Source: Alternaria dauci
Lineage: Eukaryota > Ascomycota > Dothideomycetes > Pleosporales > Pleosporaceae
Direction of reading: 5' to 3'
DNA: 64,000 nucleotides
NCBI RefSeq assembly: GCF_042100115.1
Contig: NC_091276.1
Location: forward strand, 1,550,001-1,614,000
Both the position numbers and the translations under genes were made by a program. Within the stretch, counting starts at the first letter, position 1, and each line of letters begins with the position of its first letter. The notes beneath the pieces were generated by a model, which did no database searches, was not told the DNA's origin, and saw only the letters and a list, made by a program, of their open reading frames with translations. This document shows positions 24,781-35,778 of this stretch, piece by piece.

Positions 24781-26058
24781 ATGCCCGTCACGCGTGCAGC
24801 GGCTCAGGCCATGGGCGACGAGGGCGACGAGTCGACACAGCCGCGCGCATCGCGCTTCAAGGAGCACACAAACACAAACAGCAGCATACGGCCGCCGCCC
24901 GACGAGCTATGGAAGGACATTGGCATCGAGGAGCTGATTGAGCAGTTCAACGAGGAGAACTCGAAGCCGCCGACTTCGAGAAAGAGCTCGGCAAATCGTG
25001 TCCCTCGCCTGCCCAAGTCATCTTCGCGCGCAGCGTCCGGGAGCGCGACACCTTCGGATTCTGGCGTCGTGACCAGCGTACATGGGCCGCCAGCGACGCC
25101 CTCCGAGGGCACATACGCCCGCCTCCAGCGCGCCTTCGCATCCATGTTCGGCAGCGTTCTGGGCAAGCGCAAGGCCGGCGCCACAGACGCAGAGCGCGAG
25201 AGGGACCAGCACCTGCAGATACTCGAGGAGCGCAAGAGGGCCGCCGAGATTGCCTACCACGAGGCCAGAGACCGCGGCCTCCTGCCCACGCCAAAGGTCT
25301 TCGTACGGCCCGCCATGCGGTCGCGCCAGGTTGGCACCCCATCGCAGCCTGTCGCTGCCAAGAAGATGCAGCTGGGCTTGACCGCAGCCATGGTCGAGGC
25401 TGCCACGCCTGTCCGCACTCCACGCACGCCAACGCTGCGGCACACGCCCAGCAAGAAAGACCTGTACAAGCAGAAGAAGCTCACCAAGCGCGTCTCGGAC
25501 CTCGAGTACAAGCTCGCGTCCGCCCGCAAGGAGCTCCAGACGGTCCTCTACAACGACGTGCCGCCTGTCCCGCGTATTCCCGACTTCGCACCGCCCACGC
25601 CCGACGTCACGCAGAGCGAAAACGAGCGCAGGTCGCAAAGTGCCACCCCGGTCACCGAAGCTCCTCAGAGCATCGGCAGGATTGTAAAGAAGCGCAAGGC
25701 CGTCATCCACGACTCCGACGGCGAATACAAACCCACATACACCGACTCCGAGGCCGACTTCGACCTCCTCTCCGCACACTCGGCCTCTGAAGCCGACGTG
25801 CCTGAGCGCAGCACAAAACGCGCCAAGAGCATCAAGAGCCCCAAGAGCCCCGCAAGCAAGAGTCCCAGGAGAGCTAGTTCGAGACTGGTCAAGAGGTTTT
25901 CGAGAAACAACTTGAGGAATGAGGAGCCTGTCAGGGTTGTGCCCGATGGCATGAATGTACCTCATGTGCCTAGTATACCTCGCGACATGGAGACCAAGGG
26001 AAACAAGGTCAAGGTCAGCGATGATGGATTCGGAGGCTTGGGCCACGAGATCTTCTGA
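24781..26058 (+). CDS. Charged, probably nuclear protein of unknown function, 425 aa
   Basis: The start is the ATG at 24781 (MPVTRAAAQAMGDEGD). Further upstream the frame is open but has no ATG and lower coding character. I do not recognise a catalytic domain. Visible features are a short conserved-looking segment LWKDIGIEELIEQF near residue 45, LQRAFASMFGSVLGKRKA near 120, a predicted coiled coil at about 223-255 (KKLTKRVSDLEYKLASARKE), and Ser/Lys-rich stretches with nuclear-localisation-like KKRKA and SPKSPASKSPRR. The tail ends DGFGGLGHEIF. Composition suggests a nuclear, possibly nucleic-acid-associated protein, but this is inferred from charge only. Confidence 0.75.
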   Translation: MPVTRAAAQAMGDEGDESTQPRASRFKEHTNTNSSIRPPPDELWKDIGIEELIEQFNEENSKPPTSRKSSANRVPRLPKSSSRAASGSATPSDSGVVTSVHGPPATPSEGTYARLQRAFASMFGSVLGKRKAGATDAERERDQHLQILEERKRAAEIAYHEARDRGLLPTPKVFVRPAMRSRQVGTPSQPVAAKKMQLGLTAAMVEAATPVRTPRTPTLRHTPSKKDLYKQKKLTKRVSDLEYKLASARKELQTVLYNDVPPVPRIPDFAPPTPDVTQSENERRSQSATPVTEAPQSIGRIVKKRKAVIHDSDGEYKPTYTDSEADFDLLSAHSASEADVPERSTKRAKSIKSPKSPASKSPRRASSRLVKRFSRNNLRNEEPVRVVPDGMNVPHVPSIPRDMETKGNKVKVSDDGFGGLGHEIF

Positions 26059-27718
26059 CTCGGACACCGATGATCCAAGGGCTTGTTTCTGGCTCTACAT
26101 ACCAAGGGCATATTGGTGAAAAGCTTGTCCAAGGCGGCACTGGACGCCAGCTACTCTAAACTTGGAACATCTTGCACAGCGCCTGGCCTATGCAGGAACG
26201 CGTTACCGGAGCTCTTGTTCCCCTTCTCTCTCCCCTTCCTTCCGTCCATTCCGTTTGCATCACCTCTTCTCCACACTGTGTGTGGGTGCGAGTACTCTGT
26301 TTCTTGTATCTCTGTTCGCTACAAAACTTGGAACTTCTCTACATGTCTGGGCATTCGTATAGTCATTTCTATTCACGAAAGCGATGATATCACGACCATA
26401 ATAGCGAATGCAAATAATGCTTGTTCTTATACACACTCCTACTCGCAAAGCAGGAACATGGTTGGGGTATTAGCAGTTTCAGAACCGATTCGTCTCCAGG
26501 CACACGACTGCAACATACCATGCCTTACCACCCCGACTCAGCAAGTGGCTGATATCGAACAGCTAGCAGTACTTGTTCAAGTTGTAAGACCATTCTCTAT
26601 AATCCGGTGGCTGTTCATCTAGATGAGCGTGATAGTGATGGGAAAGATGTGGGGTTGAAGATGAAGACACGCGTGGGCGGCAGAGATTTAGATAAGAGGA
26701 TCACTCGTGCGCAACTCATCATGCTGATACATGACACAAATCCGTTTGAGGAAGACCTCGGGAGCTTGAAAATGCAATAGTCGAACATCTTGTTATCCGT
26801 GCGAGGAAGATGGCGATGAAACATCGACGGAATGTGCACTTTGATCATCGGGCAGAGTTGAGAAATGAACTGGAAGATGTGAGGTTGGCAGTCGAATATA
26901 GTGTATGAGGGATTTTCAAACTGTTTTCTTTTGCTGGCCAGAGCGACAAGGTGCATGGAACGCAGTCTAGACCACCTTCTTTTCCTCTTCATGATACTGT
27001 CGATACCCGCACTGGTATGTTGAACTAGAGATGAATATCCCCCCTATATCCAGCAAGTTATTCAGAGCAACTGCTGTACTCATGTACAAGTTCCCGATAG
27101 GCGGCATCGCCCATTGAAGGTTTCGTGACATACGCTGGGTGCCTCACCTCCTATCATTCATTGGAATGATCTCGGCCTTGGCAGGCCGAACTGATAGTAC
27201 AAGTCTCTGTTGACTGCAGATAAGTGAGGATCTGCAATTATCTTTGTGATTCTATTCGTGGGCTGCTTACGCTGCACAACATGGTCATCAGTTTATTAAT
27301 CCACACACCGGCGTATAAGCGGATGAACCCATCTACAAAAGAACACCTTGAATGACCAAGCCTGAGTATTCTAACCATCCGTTCCTTGAATTTTAACACT
27401 TGGATGCTTCCAAATAACCTTGCATCGACGGATGATCACCCCTGCACGTACCGCAGCTGTTCCCATTCTCTTACGGGCATGCGGTTTAACCGGGCGTGGC
27501 AGGTATGTCGGCCAATTGTCAGACAAGGACATAGTTCCGCTACAACTCCACCCCTGTGCCCCGGTTCGCTCCACGTCATCGATTGGCCAGCCTAGATATG
27601 TCAATGGGCATTGTTTGCGCAACGTATATAGTGGGTCAGATTGTGCCTCTTCCATGCCCTTACAGCCTTGTGACTTCCTCGCAGTAGGTTTCTCATGTAC
27701 GAACACAAGCCCGATAAC
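26059..27718. other. Intergenic region
   Basis: No supported gene. A 179-codon frame at 26083-26622 directly follows the previous stop and is most likely 3' UTR. Smaller opposing frames at 26.6-27.6 kb have no motif. An in-frame ATG at 27695 could extend the next gene by eight residues. Confidence 0.45.
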
Positions 27719-28604
27719 ATGGCGGACGAAAAGAAAGAGCAGACTAAGCGCGTTGCGGCGGAAAATGGCGTGTGAGTATTCTCTGTGTGGTTTTGCCGTG
27801 ATGGAATCAATGCTGACAAGATGCAGTGCCAACCCTTCAGGTGCGATGGTCGCTGGTTTTGCGCCCATGTACCTCGCTGCCATACCTCTTACGTGCGTCT
27901 GAATCTCCGAGCCTCATCTCAAGAGCGCGACCACTCAAGTCGAGCCGCAAACTAACCATTGTCGCAAAGTTCCTTCCTTACGAAACCAGACAGTGTGACA
28001 CAATCCCTGGTGCATGCTCTCATCAAGTTGATTCCTGGAGTCACCGTACGTCTCTCGCCTTTCTCCCACCTTGACCTCTCCCTTCATCCTGTACTAATGA
28101 TTCTCTTTAGACAACAGCCATAACATCCGGTCGCGCTATTCCTGCACTCTCAGCCATTTACTTATTCTGGACGTTCGGCGCCTCGGGTGCCATCTCTGGA
28201 GCAGGACAAGCCATGGGACGAGAAGAGGGCATGGATATGGAGCACTCGAGGAAACATGTCCACAAGCTGGACGGGCTGCCATTGAGGTTGAGAAGTTCGC
28301 ACTATGCACTCATGGAAAACTTTCCAGGTAAGCTGACACTTGAACTACGCCGTCAACTTCGCCAATGAACAGAGTCGCTAATGAAAATATGATTGTAGCT
28401 TTTGCATTAGCTGCTGCTCTGGCACAGGTTCTCGCGCCTCGAGATGCACAGATAGTCAACCTGCTGGGCTTTCATGTTATCGCCAAGTTGTTTGTGCATT
28501 ACCCGGCTTATGTCGGCAATATGCCTTTGCCGAGGACTACTGCGCATGTCACTGCCACGGCGGCATTGATCAATATTTGCTGGAGATTGGCTGCTGGCAA
28601 CTAG
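27719..28604 (+). CDS. MAPEG-like membrane protein
   Basis: Five exons (27719-27771, 27827-27892, 27970-28045, 28111-28327, 28399-28604) join in phase to 205 aa. The protein is hydrophobic with about four membrane segments: GAMVAGFAPMYLAAIPLT, the helix AIYLFWTFGASGAISGAG, then after SSHYALMENFP the helix AFALAAALAQVLAP, and LLGFHVIAKLFVHY. The ENFPAFALA motif is typical of MAPEG-domain proteins (membrane-associated proteins in eicosanoid and glutathione metabolism), many of unknown substrate in fungi. The ATG at 27719 has A at -3 and G at +4; an ATG eight codons earlier (27695) is in frame but in weaker context. Family likely, activity unknown. Confidence 0.8.
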
Positions 28605-29352
28605 GAAGGAAGTCGGTACATATCGTGATTGGATAGTGCTGATGTGTAATCGAAGACGTCATTCCAAATCTTGCAGACGATGTCAGAGGAGGTTTCGAGG
28701 TACTGGTTCCTAATGAGAAGAAATACCGTGAGAACTGACATGAGAACGCGCATTTCCACATGTCTTGTGCGTCCATCAATATCCCTTTATTCACACTAGA
28801 CTAAGATACCGCCGCTACTACTATGGGAAGCTGCAATGCTGACAGCATTTTGTTTGCGCAAGAAAGCGCATCCTAGCACTGTCACCTCTATACTTGAACT
28901 AACTAGATACCATTCGTAATACATCTACTTGACATCATTACCCTCGCCAACAACATGCGCTTTCTAATCGTGACTTCAAATTTGTATGTGAATTATAATT
29001 TTGCGGAATGTTTCGTACCAACCTTGGAAGGAGTAAAGCGGGCTCTGCACCTGGGCATATGATTGGTTCACAAGGGCTCTGTTGCTCTTGTGTACAGATC
29101 ACATGCAGAGAAGGTCAAACGACGAATATTCACTTCTAAATCTTGGGCATTGCCCATCCGTTTCACTAAGTACTTTGAGCTTGGCCCGAGTCCTAATTAT
29201 AGGTAGTATATAAGGACCTACGTTCGTGTGCCTGAACACATACCCATGCCTACCTATACTTGCACACCATTGCAATCGCCATCCACATAACTCCTTGGTT
29301 CTACCACTAATCACTTCATTACAAGGCGTAGAGATTGCAAACCATTGCATCT
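28605..29352. other. Intergenic region
   Basis: 3' flank of the MAPEG-like gene and promoter of the secreted-protein gene at 29353. No gene seen. Confidence 0.45.
29207..29214 (+). promoter_or_regulatory. TATA box of the secreted-protein gene at 29353
   Basis: TATATAAG about 140 nt before the ATG, followed by an unstructured leader rich in CCTA and CATT. Positional inference. Confidence 0.45.
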
Positions 29353-29908
29353 ATGGGCCTCCTCCAATTCCTCTCCATTGCTGTCTTCGCCAATGGCGTA
29401 GTGCTTGCAGCTCCTAGTCCGCATATGGGCATGGTAAACAACAACGACGTCCGCGATATCGGCGCAGTCTACTCCCAGCCGGGGTATGCTTCTAAGCCCG
29501 AGTATCTTCTCATGGACAAGAAGACTCCTGCGTGTTTTCCACTGTATGAAATGCTCCCGATTCTGACATGGTAGTCACTGATGTGTCGTAGTGGCAACAC
29601 CAATATCTGGTCTATCATGATATGTGTCGAGTCTATCGAGTGCGATTTCTGGAAGGTACGTCACATAAACATGAGTATAGTCTAGTAACTAGGCTGATAA
29701 GTAGCAGAATACTGGCTGCGGTTCGACATCAGGTGAGCAGGCCATCTTCACCGTCGGCTGCGGTGATGTTCATGATCTCCCTCCTACTCTGCCTGGCACA
29801 TACGGCTCCTACAAGTGCCACCATATCGATCCAAACGCTCCCGAACACGACGGCGCTGTCAAGGTCGAGACTACCCCTCACGATCCCAATAACAACTTTT
29901 GGGGTTAG
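29353..29908 (+). CDS. Cysteine-rich secreted protein, 151 aa
   Basis: Exons 29353-29543, 29592-29655 and 29708-29908 (introns of 48 and 52 nt) join in phase to 151 aa. The start MGLLQFLSIAVFANGVVLAA is a signal peptide of about 20 residues. The mature part has six cysteines: one in PACFPL, two in IMICVESIECDFW, then NTGCGS, TVGCGD and YKCHHID. The last 40 residues are His/Asp/Pro-rich and end in NNNFWG. Without splicing the frame would stop after 74 residues and lose five of six cysteines, which supports the model. No family recognised. Its neighbour at 30517-31236 also encodes a secreted six-cysteine protein, in convergent orientation. Candidate effector or apoplastic protein. Confidence 0.72.
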
Positions 29909-30516
29909 ATATGAACGCATGTTCTTCCTGAATACACAGATCATCTCGTTACTCTCCAACGAGATCCTCCTTACCTTGGCTAAGGTTTTGATATCGGTGC
30001 GATTGAACTATGAGCGTGACTCTTGTTCAGCTCTGTCGTGGTTGCAAGACTGGTCTGACGATATACAATGGGCCTCCCTCTAAAATACCCTTCAAGACCG
30101 ATCTGATGATCATGCGTAGGGCTAAAGTGCAGGGCGATATTGGTGTAGACTTAGAAGCTGTGTAAGATCGTGTCCTTGAATTAATGTTTCATAGAAGAAC
30201 ACAACTCATACAATCCTCTGCTAGAAGCCCGAAATCCACTTGCAGAACTTGCAGTCACCTTGAAAGCTCCAGACTTAGCGTTGCGATGTACTGATCTGAA
30301 ACCGCAGCATTGCAAAGATTCAACACAAGCATTCGTCCTACTAACGCATGCCAACATGATCGACTGCACAGGAACTGCCGCCAAACAAAAGTAGCGTGTC
30401 ACACGACATGGAACTAGTCACCACAACCCGCTCATATGGTGAATGAGGAGACTGGACGTCAAAGCCCAAAGCCTCCGCTGATGATGCTTGTCAGCGATCG
30501 TCTAGTCTTGACCCCG
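29909..30516. other. Intergenic region between two convergent secreted-protein genes
   Basis: Shared 3' flank; no gene or repeat seen. Confidence 0.45.
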
Positions 30517-31236
30517 CTACGCCTTCGACTTCTTGCCCAACAATGGCATCTGTGCGCCTGCGCCAATCTGTACTCTCGGGCCTGGTATATCGCTTGCCTT
30601 CTCCCTTTTAGGCAGATCGCCAAGTTTCTTCCACATGAGCTGTAGTTGAATGTGCCCTGGCGTGATGCCCAACTGCTGTGACCCCCAGCGGAACTGCCAT
30701 AGTGAGAGCGACTCGTTGGCAGCAGGGGTGCGCTTGGCGTCGTAGAAGCATGCTATATCGCCGAAGCAGAGGAAAACGTATGGGAATCCTGTCTATACAC
30801 CCATCAGCAAAGTCCTTCAACGAGTCGAACTGGAAATGACACGTACTATTGTGTACAACTCATCATAGATGTCAACGTTGCGCTCTCCGCAATGCCACGC
30901 ATAATCACCTTTCCCGTAGTGACTATCGACATTCTCCTCTTGGCTATCGTCCTGGAATGTGCAGTTTCCATTTTGAGTGCTGAGCGTATAAGGATAGTCG
31001 TCTAGACGCTCGAAAACACCACATTCCTTAGCACTGCCGCTGTCATAGACGAATTTCCCGCGTGCATCTAGACACCCCACACTAGACTCGGGGGTGGCCG
31101 TCTTCCAACTATCAGAGGCTAGGACGTAGATGTGACCAATGCCAGTGAAGTCTTTTTGCTGGATGCCAGCAGTCGCAGGGAGAGCGAAAGAAGCAACGAA
31201 AAGAAGAAGGAGCGTAGTTGGCATGTTGGCGAACAT
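30517..31236 (-). CDS. Secreted six-cysteine protein, 221 aa
   Basis: Exon 1 runs 31236-30847 and exon 2 30792-30517, with a 54-nt intron (GTACGT..ATAG), joined in phase to 221 aa. The start MFANMPTTLLLLFVASFALPATAG is a signal peptide; a second ATG four codons on (31224) would also serve. The secreted part holds six cysteines (VGCLD, KECGV, GNCTF, WHCGE, FLCFG, IACFY) with an aromatic core. Exon 2 reads TGFPYVFLCFGDIACFYDAKR and continues with QFRWGSQQLGITPGH to a Lys-rich end. I do not recognise the family. Unspliced, exon 1 runs on for 10 unrelated codons to a stop. The TATA box at 31349-31356 supports the start. Confidence 0.68.
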
Positions 31237-31348
31237 GATACGAGGACGTTGATTTGCGTTCCGAGAGAAGAGAGACGAAATGCAAGCTTTCTGTCGGCAG
31301 TATCGCAGCGAAATGAAATCTACTCTGGAGAGAGGAAGTACCCAGGCT

Positions 31349-31356
31349 CTTTATAT
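31349..31356 (-). promoter_or_regulatory. TATA box of the secreted-protein gene at 31236
   Basis: TATAAAGA on the minus strand, about 115 nt upstream of the ATG at 31236. Confidence 0.45.
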
Positions 31357-34300
31357 TGATCGCTTGTCGCACAGCTCATACGCAGCACGCCACGCTTTCT
31401 GACAATGAACTAACCCTGCAAAATCACTACGCCGCCTCACTACGACCAGAAGCCGATATTCTTGGTGGGGAAGAGTCACGCCCTTGCGAAGGTTACCCCA
31501 GGTTTGCTGCGGGATAAATGAATTTACTCAGAGACCCAATTTCGGATCCCCTCCTCGTGATGACGGATACAATATCGCTTGCCAAGGTGAGGAAAACGAA
31601 GTACAGACACCTCGGCGGCGTCGAATGAACAGATGGATACTACTCGACCAGCACACTGCGTGACCATGTACTTAATATCGAACGTTGGGCCTTATAAGCA
31701 GGGGGCTTTGTGTGTATGCAGCATTATGCTAAGAGCTGAGGCGTGGTGCAAATATGCACAGATTTACCAGGGCAGATGCGCCATGTGCCAGATCCCTTGA
31801 AACATGGCGAATCGTTGACCAGTAGAGATATAAAGGACCAAGAGACCAGGCGTTGACCGGACTTTGAGCTTGTTTCGCTTAGCCAGACGTGCCGCTGTAG
31901 ATATGTCAGATACGTAAGCGAAGGGTGGTGGGTGGGGATAAGAGTACTCGGAGATCAAAGCGGAAGGAGGGTTGGGCACCCCTTTCACCGAGACGCTAGT
32001 CGAATATCGGACTAGGTCGTCGCTCACATCATTGAATCATTGGGCCGCTGTACGACGATAGGTAACGGAACTTTTCACTTTGTTTTCTCTATCACTTTCT
32101 GGGTCACAGTATCTGTATGACCTGAGCTTGAGAATGGTTAAGGTGTAACACATACATGAGGGATGAAGCTGGTATTTCGGTAGACAAGCAGGAAGACATG
32201 GAAATGACAGAAGTGGCATCATCAAGCCGCACATACCTCTCCTTAACCATTTTCCAGGAACTTGCGGAATCCGGCACAGATTGCTCATTACATCACGATA
32301 TGAAAGTCCGATACGACGAACGAACGCTGGCCGCTCCTGTCGATCTCCCGCAACATACACACAAGCTTGCGCGCCATCTCCGCTGACCCCAGCTTAGCGC
32401 TTTCGGTAGCATTACGCATCATCCATGAAGTCCGGCAAAGCGCCATATTCCGGAAGGCTAAGAGCTATCTCTCGTAAAAGGATTTACAGCTGACCGAGCT
32501 GATCTACACTTCCACCACCCCAATCGGAGTATCCTAGAAGCACTGCATATAAACCCTTCCACGCCTAAATTGGTTCGCGACGAGATCGTTGTACTTCAGT
32601 CCGCCACCATGCAGCCATCATACGTACAGGTTTTGCCGTTACCTGTCCCCGCCGCCACATAAGCCATGGTACATGTACTTGAAACCACTCTACCGGTGTA
32701 TTCAGCATTGGTTCAGAATATTACCGGGTTAGCGCTATCTTGGATAAAACTTTGATGTGCCACCATTGCTGGCCTTTCCCCTCATGAGAAGTAGATATCA
32801 TGTTCGTAACAAGCCAGTGACATAGGCGACGTCCGGCATCTTACCGTATAGAGATTTGAACTTATAAATTTCCTAGCTGGTCTCATTACAAAAGCGCGGT
32901 TGCGAGTTGAGATAGCGCATATGTACATAAACCAGTAGATGACCATGAAGAGTTTACAGGATATATTGCTATTCAGAGTGAGCAAGTACCGCAACATGCT
33001 GGGGCAAATTCACCAAGTTTGGGTACTGTGGATATCTGCTGGCTGTCTAGTTCAACCGAGTGAGTCTAGAATTCAACTCGAAATAAACGTTGTCACTACT
33101 AGTTCGAGGTAAAAGACGCGTGTTTATAGGATCGAAATCTTGCCATGTCCAAGAAGAGAAGGAGAGCGGCTTTGCGGAAGATTGCTCGGGCGTTGGGAAA
33201 TGAAGCTAAGAGCCAGGTGTAGCAAAGGATTGTCTGAGAAACAAGCGATGATCTAGTGAGTGACGGAAACATAGAATAAGAGTTTCTAATGTGCTCTGCT
33301 TAGCTTCATGCATATATAGCACATCCACGACTGGCGCAGTGTGCGTTGATGGAGAGAGAAAGAGTTGACCTCGCGCTATTGATTGAAACCCTTCCACCTT
33401 GTTGCCCGCACCGCATCATAGATCGTGTCGAACTCAGATACAAGATTGATCGTCGAGCAGCTAGCGGACCCGCAGGTACAGAAATGTCTGCAGCAGGAGA
33501 ATCGCTGGCTGTCGTTATAGACGGCAACTTTGCTGACGACTTCAAGCTTGGACTTGATAGCTGGCACCAAGTGATTTTGAATAGGCCGTATGCCGCGTTT
33601 CTGGTAGCGGTGGAAGGAAATGAAGGCAGAATAGACTGCTTGGATATACTGCGCAACTCTTTTCCTATGACAATCGAACCGAAAACTCTCGCCAGGAATT
33701 GCGCTTTCTCAGAGTAGCCGGCGTGCCGACTTTACTCCCTCTGAAAACGATTGCCAAAAAGAATACGTCTCAATTACGAGGATGAGATTCGTGATTAAGG
33801 ATTCGCTGGAGAGATCATGACTGGGAGAAGGTTGCATTTTGAGGCGTAGATCGGAGCTTGGACTTACGCTTACTCACCCGACTCATCTTCACCTTCACCC
33901 AACAGGACTCTGTAGCGGCGTACAAGATTAGTTGTTGCGTAGAAAGTGGTATAGTCAGATGCGTTTCGCTATCTCTTCGACCATGGTTAGGATGGTGTGT
34001 CCACTCGAAAAACTTCAGGTTGTCGAGTCCAGTAAGACCGGATGAGTACTTGGGTACTTCTTGCGTCTACCTACCGTCGCACAGAATACGACTCGAGGAC
34101 GGATGGAAGATTCATCGCGCACTCAAAGTCACCACAATCTGTGCGGGCGATTGTGCAACTTCCAGGTGGTGTGGCAAAGTCGCGACGTGTTCGGCCCCCA
34201 CCTTGCCGTCATCAACGTCCCACCCGGAGTGTTGACGCGGCAGCACCACGAGGTGTGGTATGTCATCTGGTGAGCTGGGAAGGCTTAGGTGACTGACAAG

Positions 34301-35501
34301 ATGGTCGCTTGAATGAAAGCAAACATGAATTGATGCTTTTGTTCCGATGAAGTTGAGCAAGGAGAGACAGAGGGGGAAGCTGTGCGATAGACGCAGTGGC
34401 GAGAGCTTGACTTGACGGCCAGGGTATACATACTCGAAATGTCAGCAAGAGAACATATCAACGCTGTCGGAACGCCCAGCTAAATCGGGAGAAGGGATGC
34501 GTAGTCCCATGTGTCTGGTCTCTGTCGAAATGGTGGGGTCATTAGGACTTTGGGAGGTGGGACTGCCTAGGTACCGAAACGCGAACCTCACACGCGACCA
34601 ACCGGCGAGTTTCGGCCGCGAGATAAGAACAATCTCCAGTCCATCGCCGTGTGTACCGAAACATTTCCCTCTGCGCCGACCCTGGCCCTGCTTTCCAGCG
34701 AGTTTCGTCAGTAGCAACGGCGACATCTCGCATCCGCAGACTGCGAGGTTGAACCGCTACTGCTCCGCACCTCTTGCGACGCCGCGGACAAAGTACAAAG
34801 CGGCATCTAGATTGCTCGAATGCAAGCCCACTTGACCTTGACTTTGCCATCGCTAGCACTACTCCGAGATGTGTTGGAGGTGTGTCGTGCGAGCGAGCCC
34901 GCACTTCCGCCCCAATACGCTTTTTCCTGCGCGTAGGTCGGATGCTGAGTTCTAGCAACAACCCGATGGACATGTCTTCACGTGAAAGAGCAAGCTTCTA
35001 CTATGGCGAACAGGCCTCAAGAATTCACAATGTCAGCCGCGTACTTGATATCGATCCTTCCGCAATGCCGAATTGAAGCTATTCGGAGACTCTCCAGATA
35101 GGGCTTTAGCGTACGCGGTGTTGGAGTCCCAGCCCCAGGTCTCGATTTACGTACATTCTTGCTAGTTCGGGTCAAACAATCAGACGCTAGTAGAGACCCA
35201 CGCCCAAAGACTACGCTACGGGCTTCTCGGCGAAGCTTCGCAAGTATCGAACGGGCAAGCAGCTGGCAGAGCTCCCCTGACGCGTATAGAAGCTGATTCG
35301 CGCTATTGGACGCGACCCCGCACTATGCCGCGACGTGAAGTTATTCCAAACAGGACCGTCACACCCGCAGATGGCCACGAACCACTTGTCTGTGTGGGAA
35401 TGTAGCATCACCAAGTGGGGACAAGCGACTTGGTCAGCCTGATGACCCAGGGACCAGAGGCTCAATCTAGTATGAGAGAAATCTGCGGGTACTCGGCGGT
35501 T

Positions 35502-35508
35502 TATAAAA
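35502..35508 (+). promoter_or_regulatory. TATA box upstream of formate dehydrogenase
   Basis: TATAAAA in GGTTTATAAAAGCCCC, about 270 nt before the ATG at 35779, implying a leader of roughly 240 nt if used. Confidence 0.45.
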
Positions 35509-35778
35509 GCCCCTCACGAACCCCTCAATTGCTCTCACAGCATCAACATCCTTCTGTGCATCCGGTCTTACTACCGACTTCCATACTATACATCGACGTC
35601 GTTTCGGCCCGCAAAAGGTATACCGACCCACGCACCCCTCATTTCCCCCCCTGCTGGCACGATAGGCTGACATCCTTGCGTCAGGAATACGTACCATTCG
35701 TTGTACCTTTGCCGGATTCTACTATATATCTCTCCTTTGGAGCTTCAATTGTTCTCTTGTCCAGTTCAATAAGTCAAA

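Larger units (their letters stand above)
31237..35778. other. Gene-poor stretch of about 4.5 kb
   Basis: No gene I can support. The left end is the promoter of the minus-strand secreted-protein gene and the right end that of formate dehydrogenase. In between, the longest frames are 33349-33717 (plus, 122 codons, with a TATATAG about 38 nt before its ATG) and 34542-34973 (minus, 143 codons), neither with a recognisable domain. A short plus-strand frame ending near 34273 reads protein-like (VVWQSRDVFGPHLAVIN), possibly a gene relic. No repeat or transposon terminus was seen. Confidence 0.4.

Noticed and set aside
25018..26067. 349-codon minus-strand frame opposite the nuclear-type protein
   Set aside because: Leu/Val/Gly-rich antisense product of a GC-rich coding sequence; no motif.
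26083..26622. 179-codon frame right after the nuclear-type protein
   Set aside because: Starts 25 nt after a stop, Ser/Ile-rich without pattern; best explained as 3' UTR.
33349..33717. 122-codon plus-strand frame with a TATA-like box just upstream
   Set aside because: TATA to ATG distance is too short for a normal leader, the opposite strand is equally open, and the protein shows no recognisable feature.
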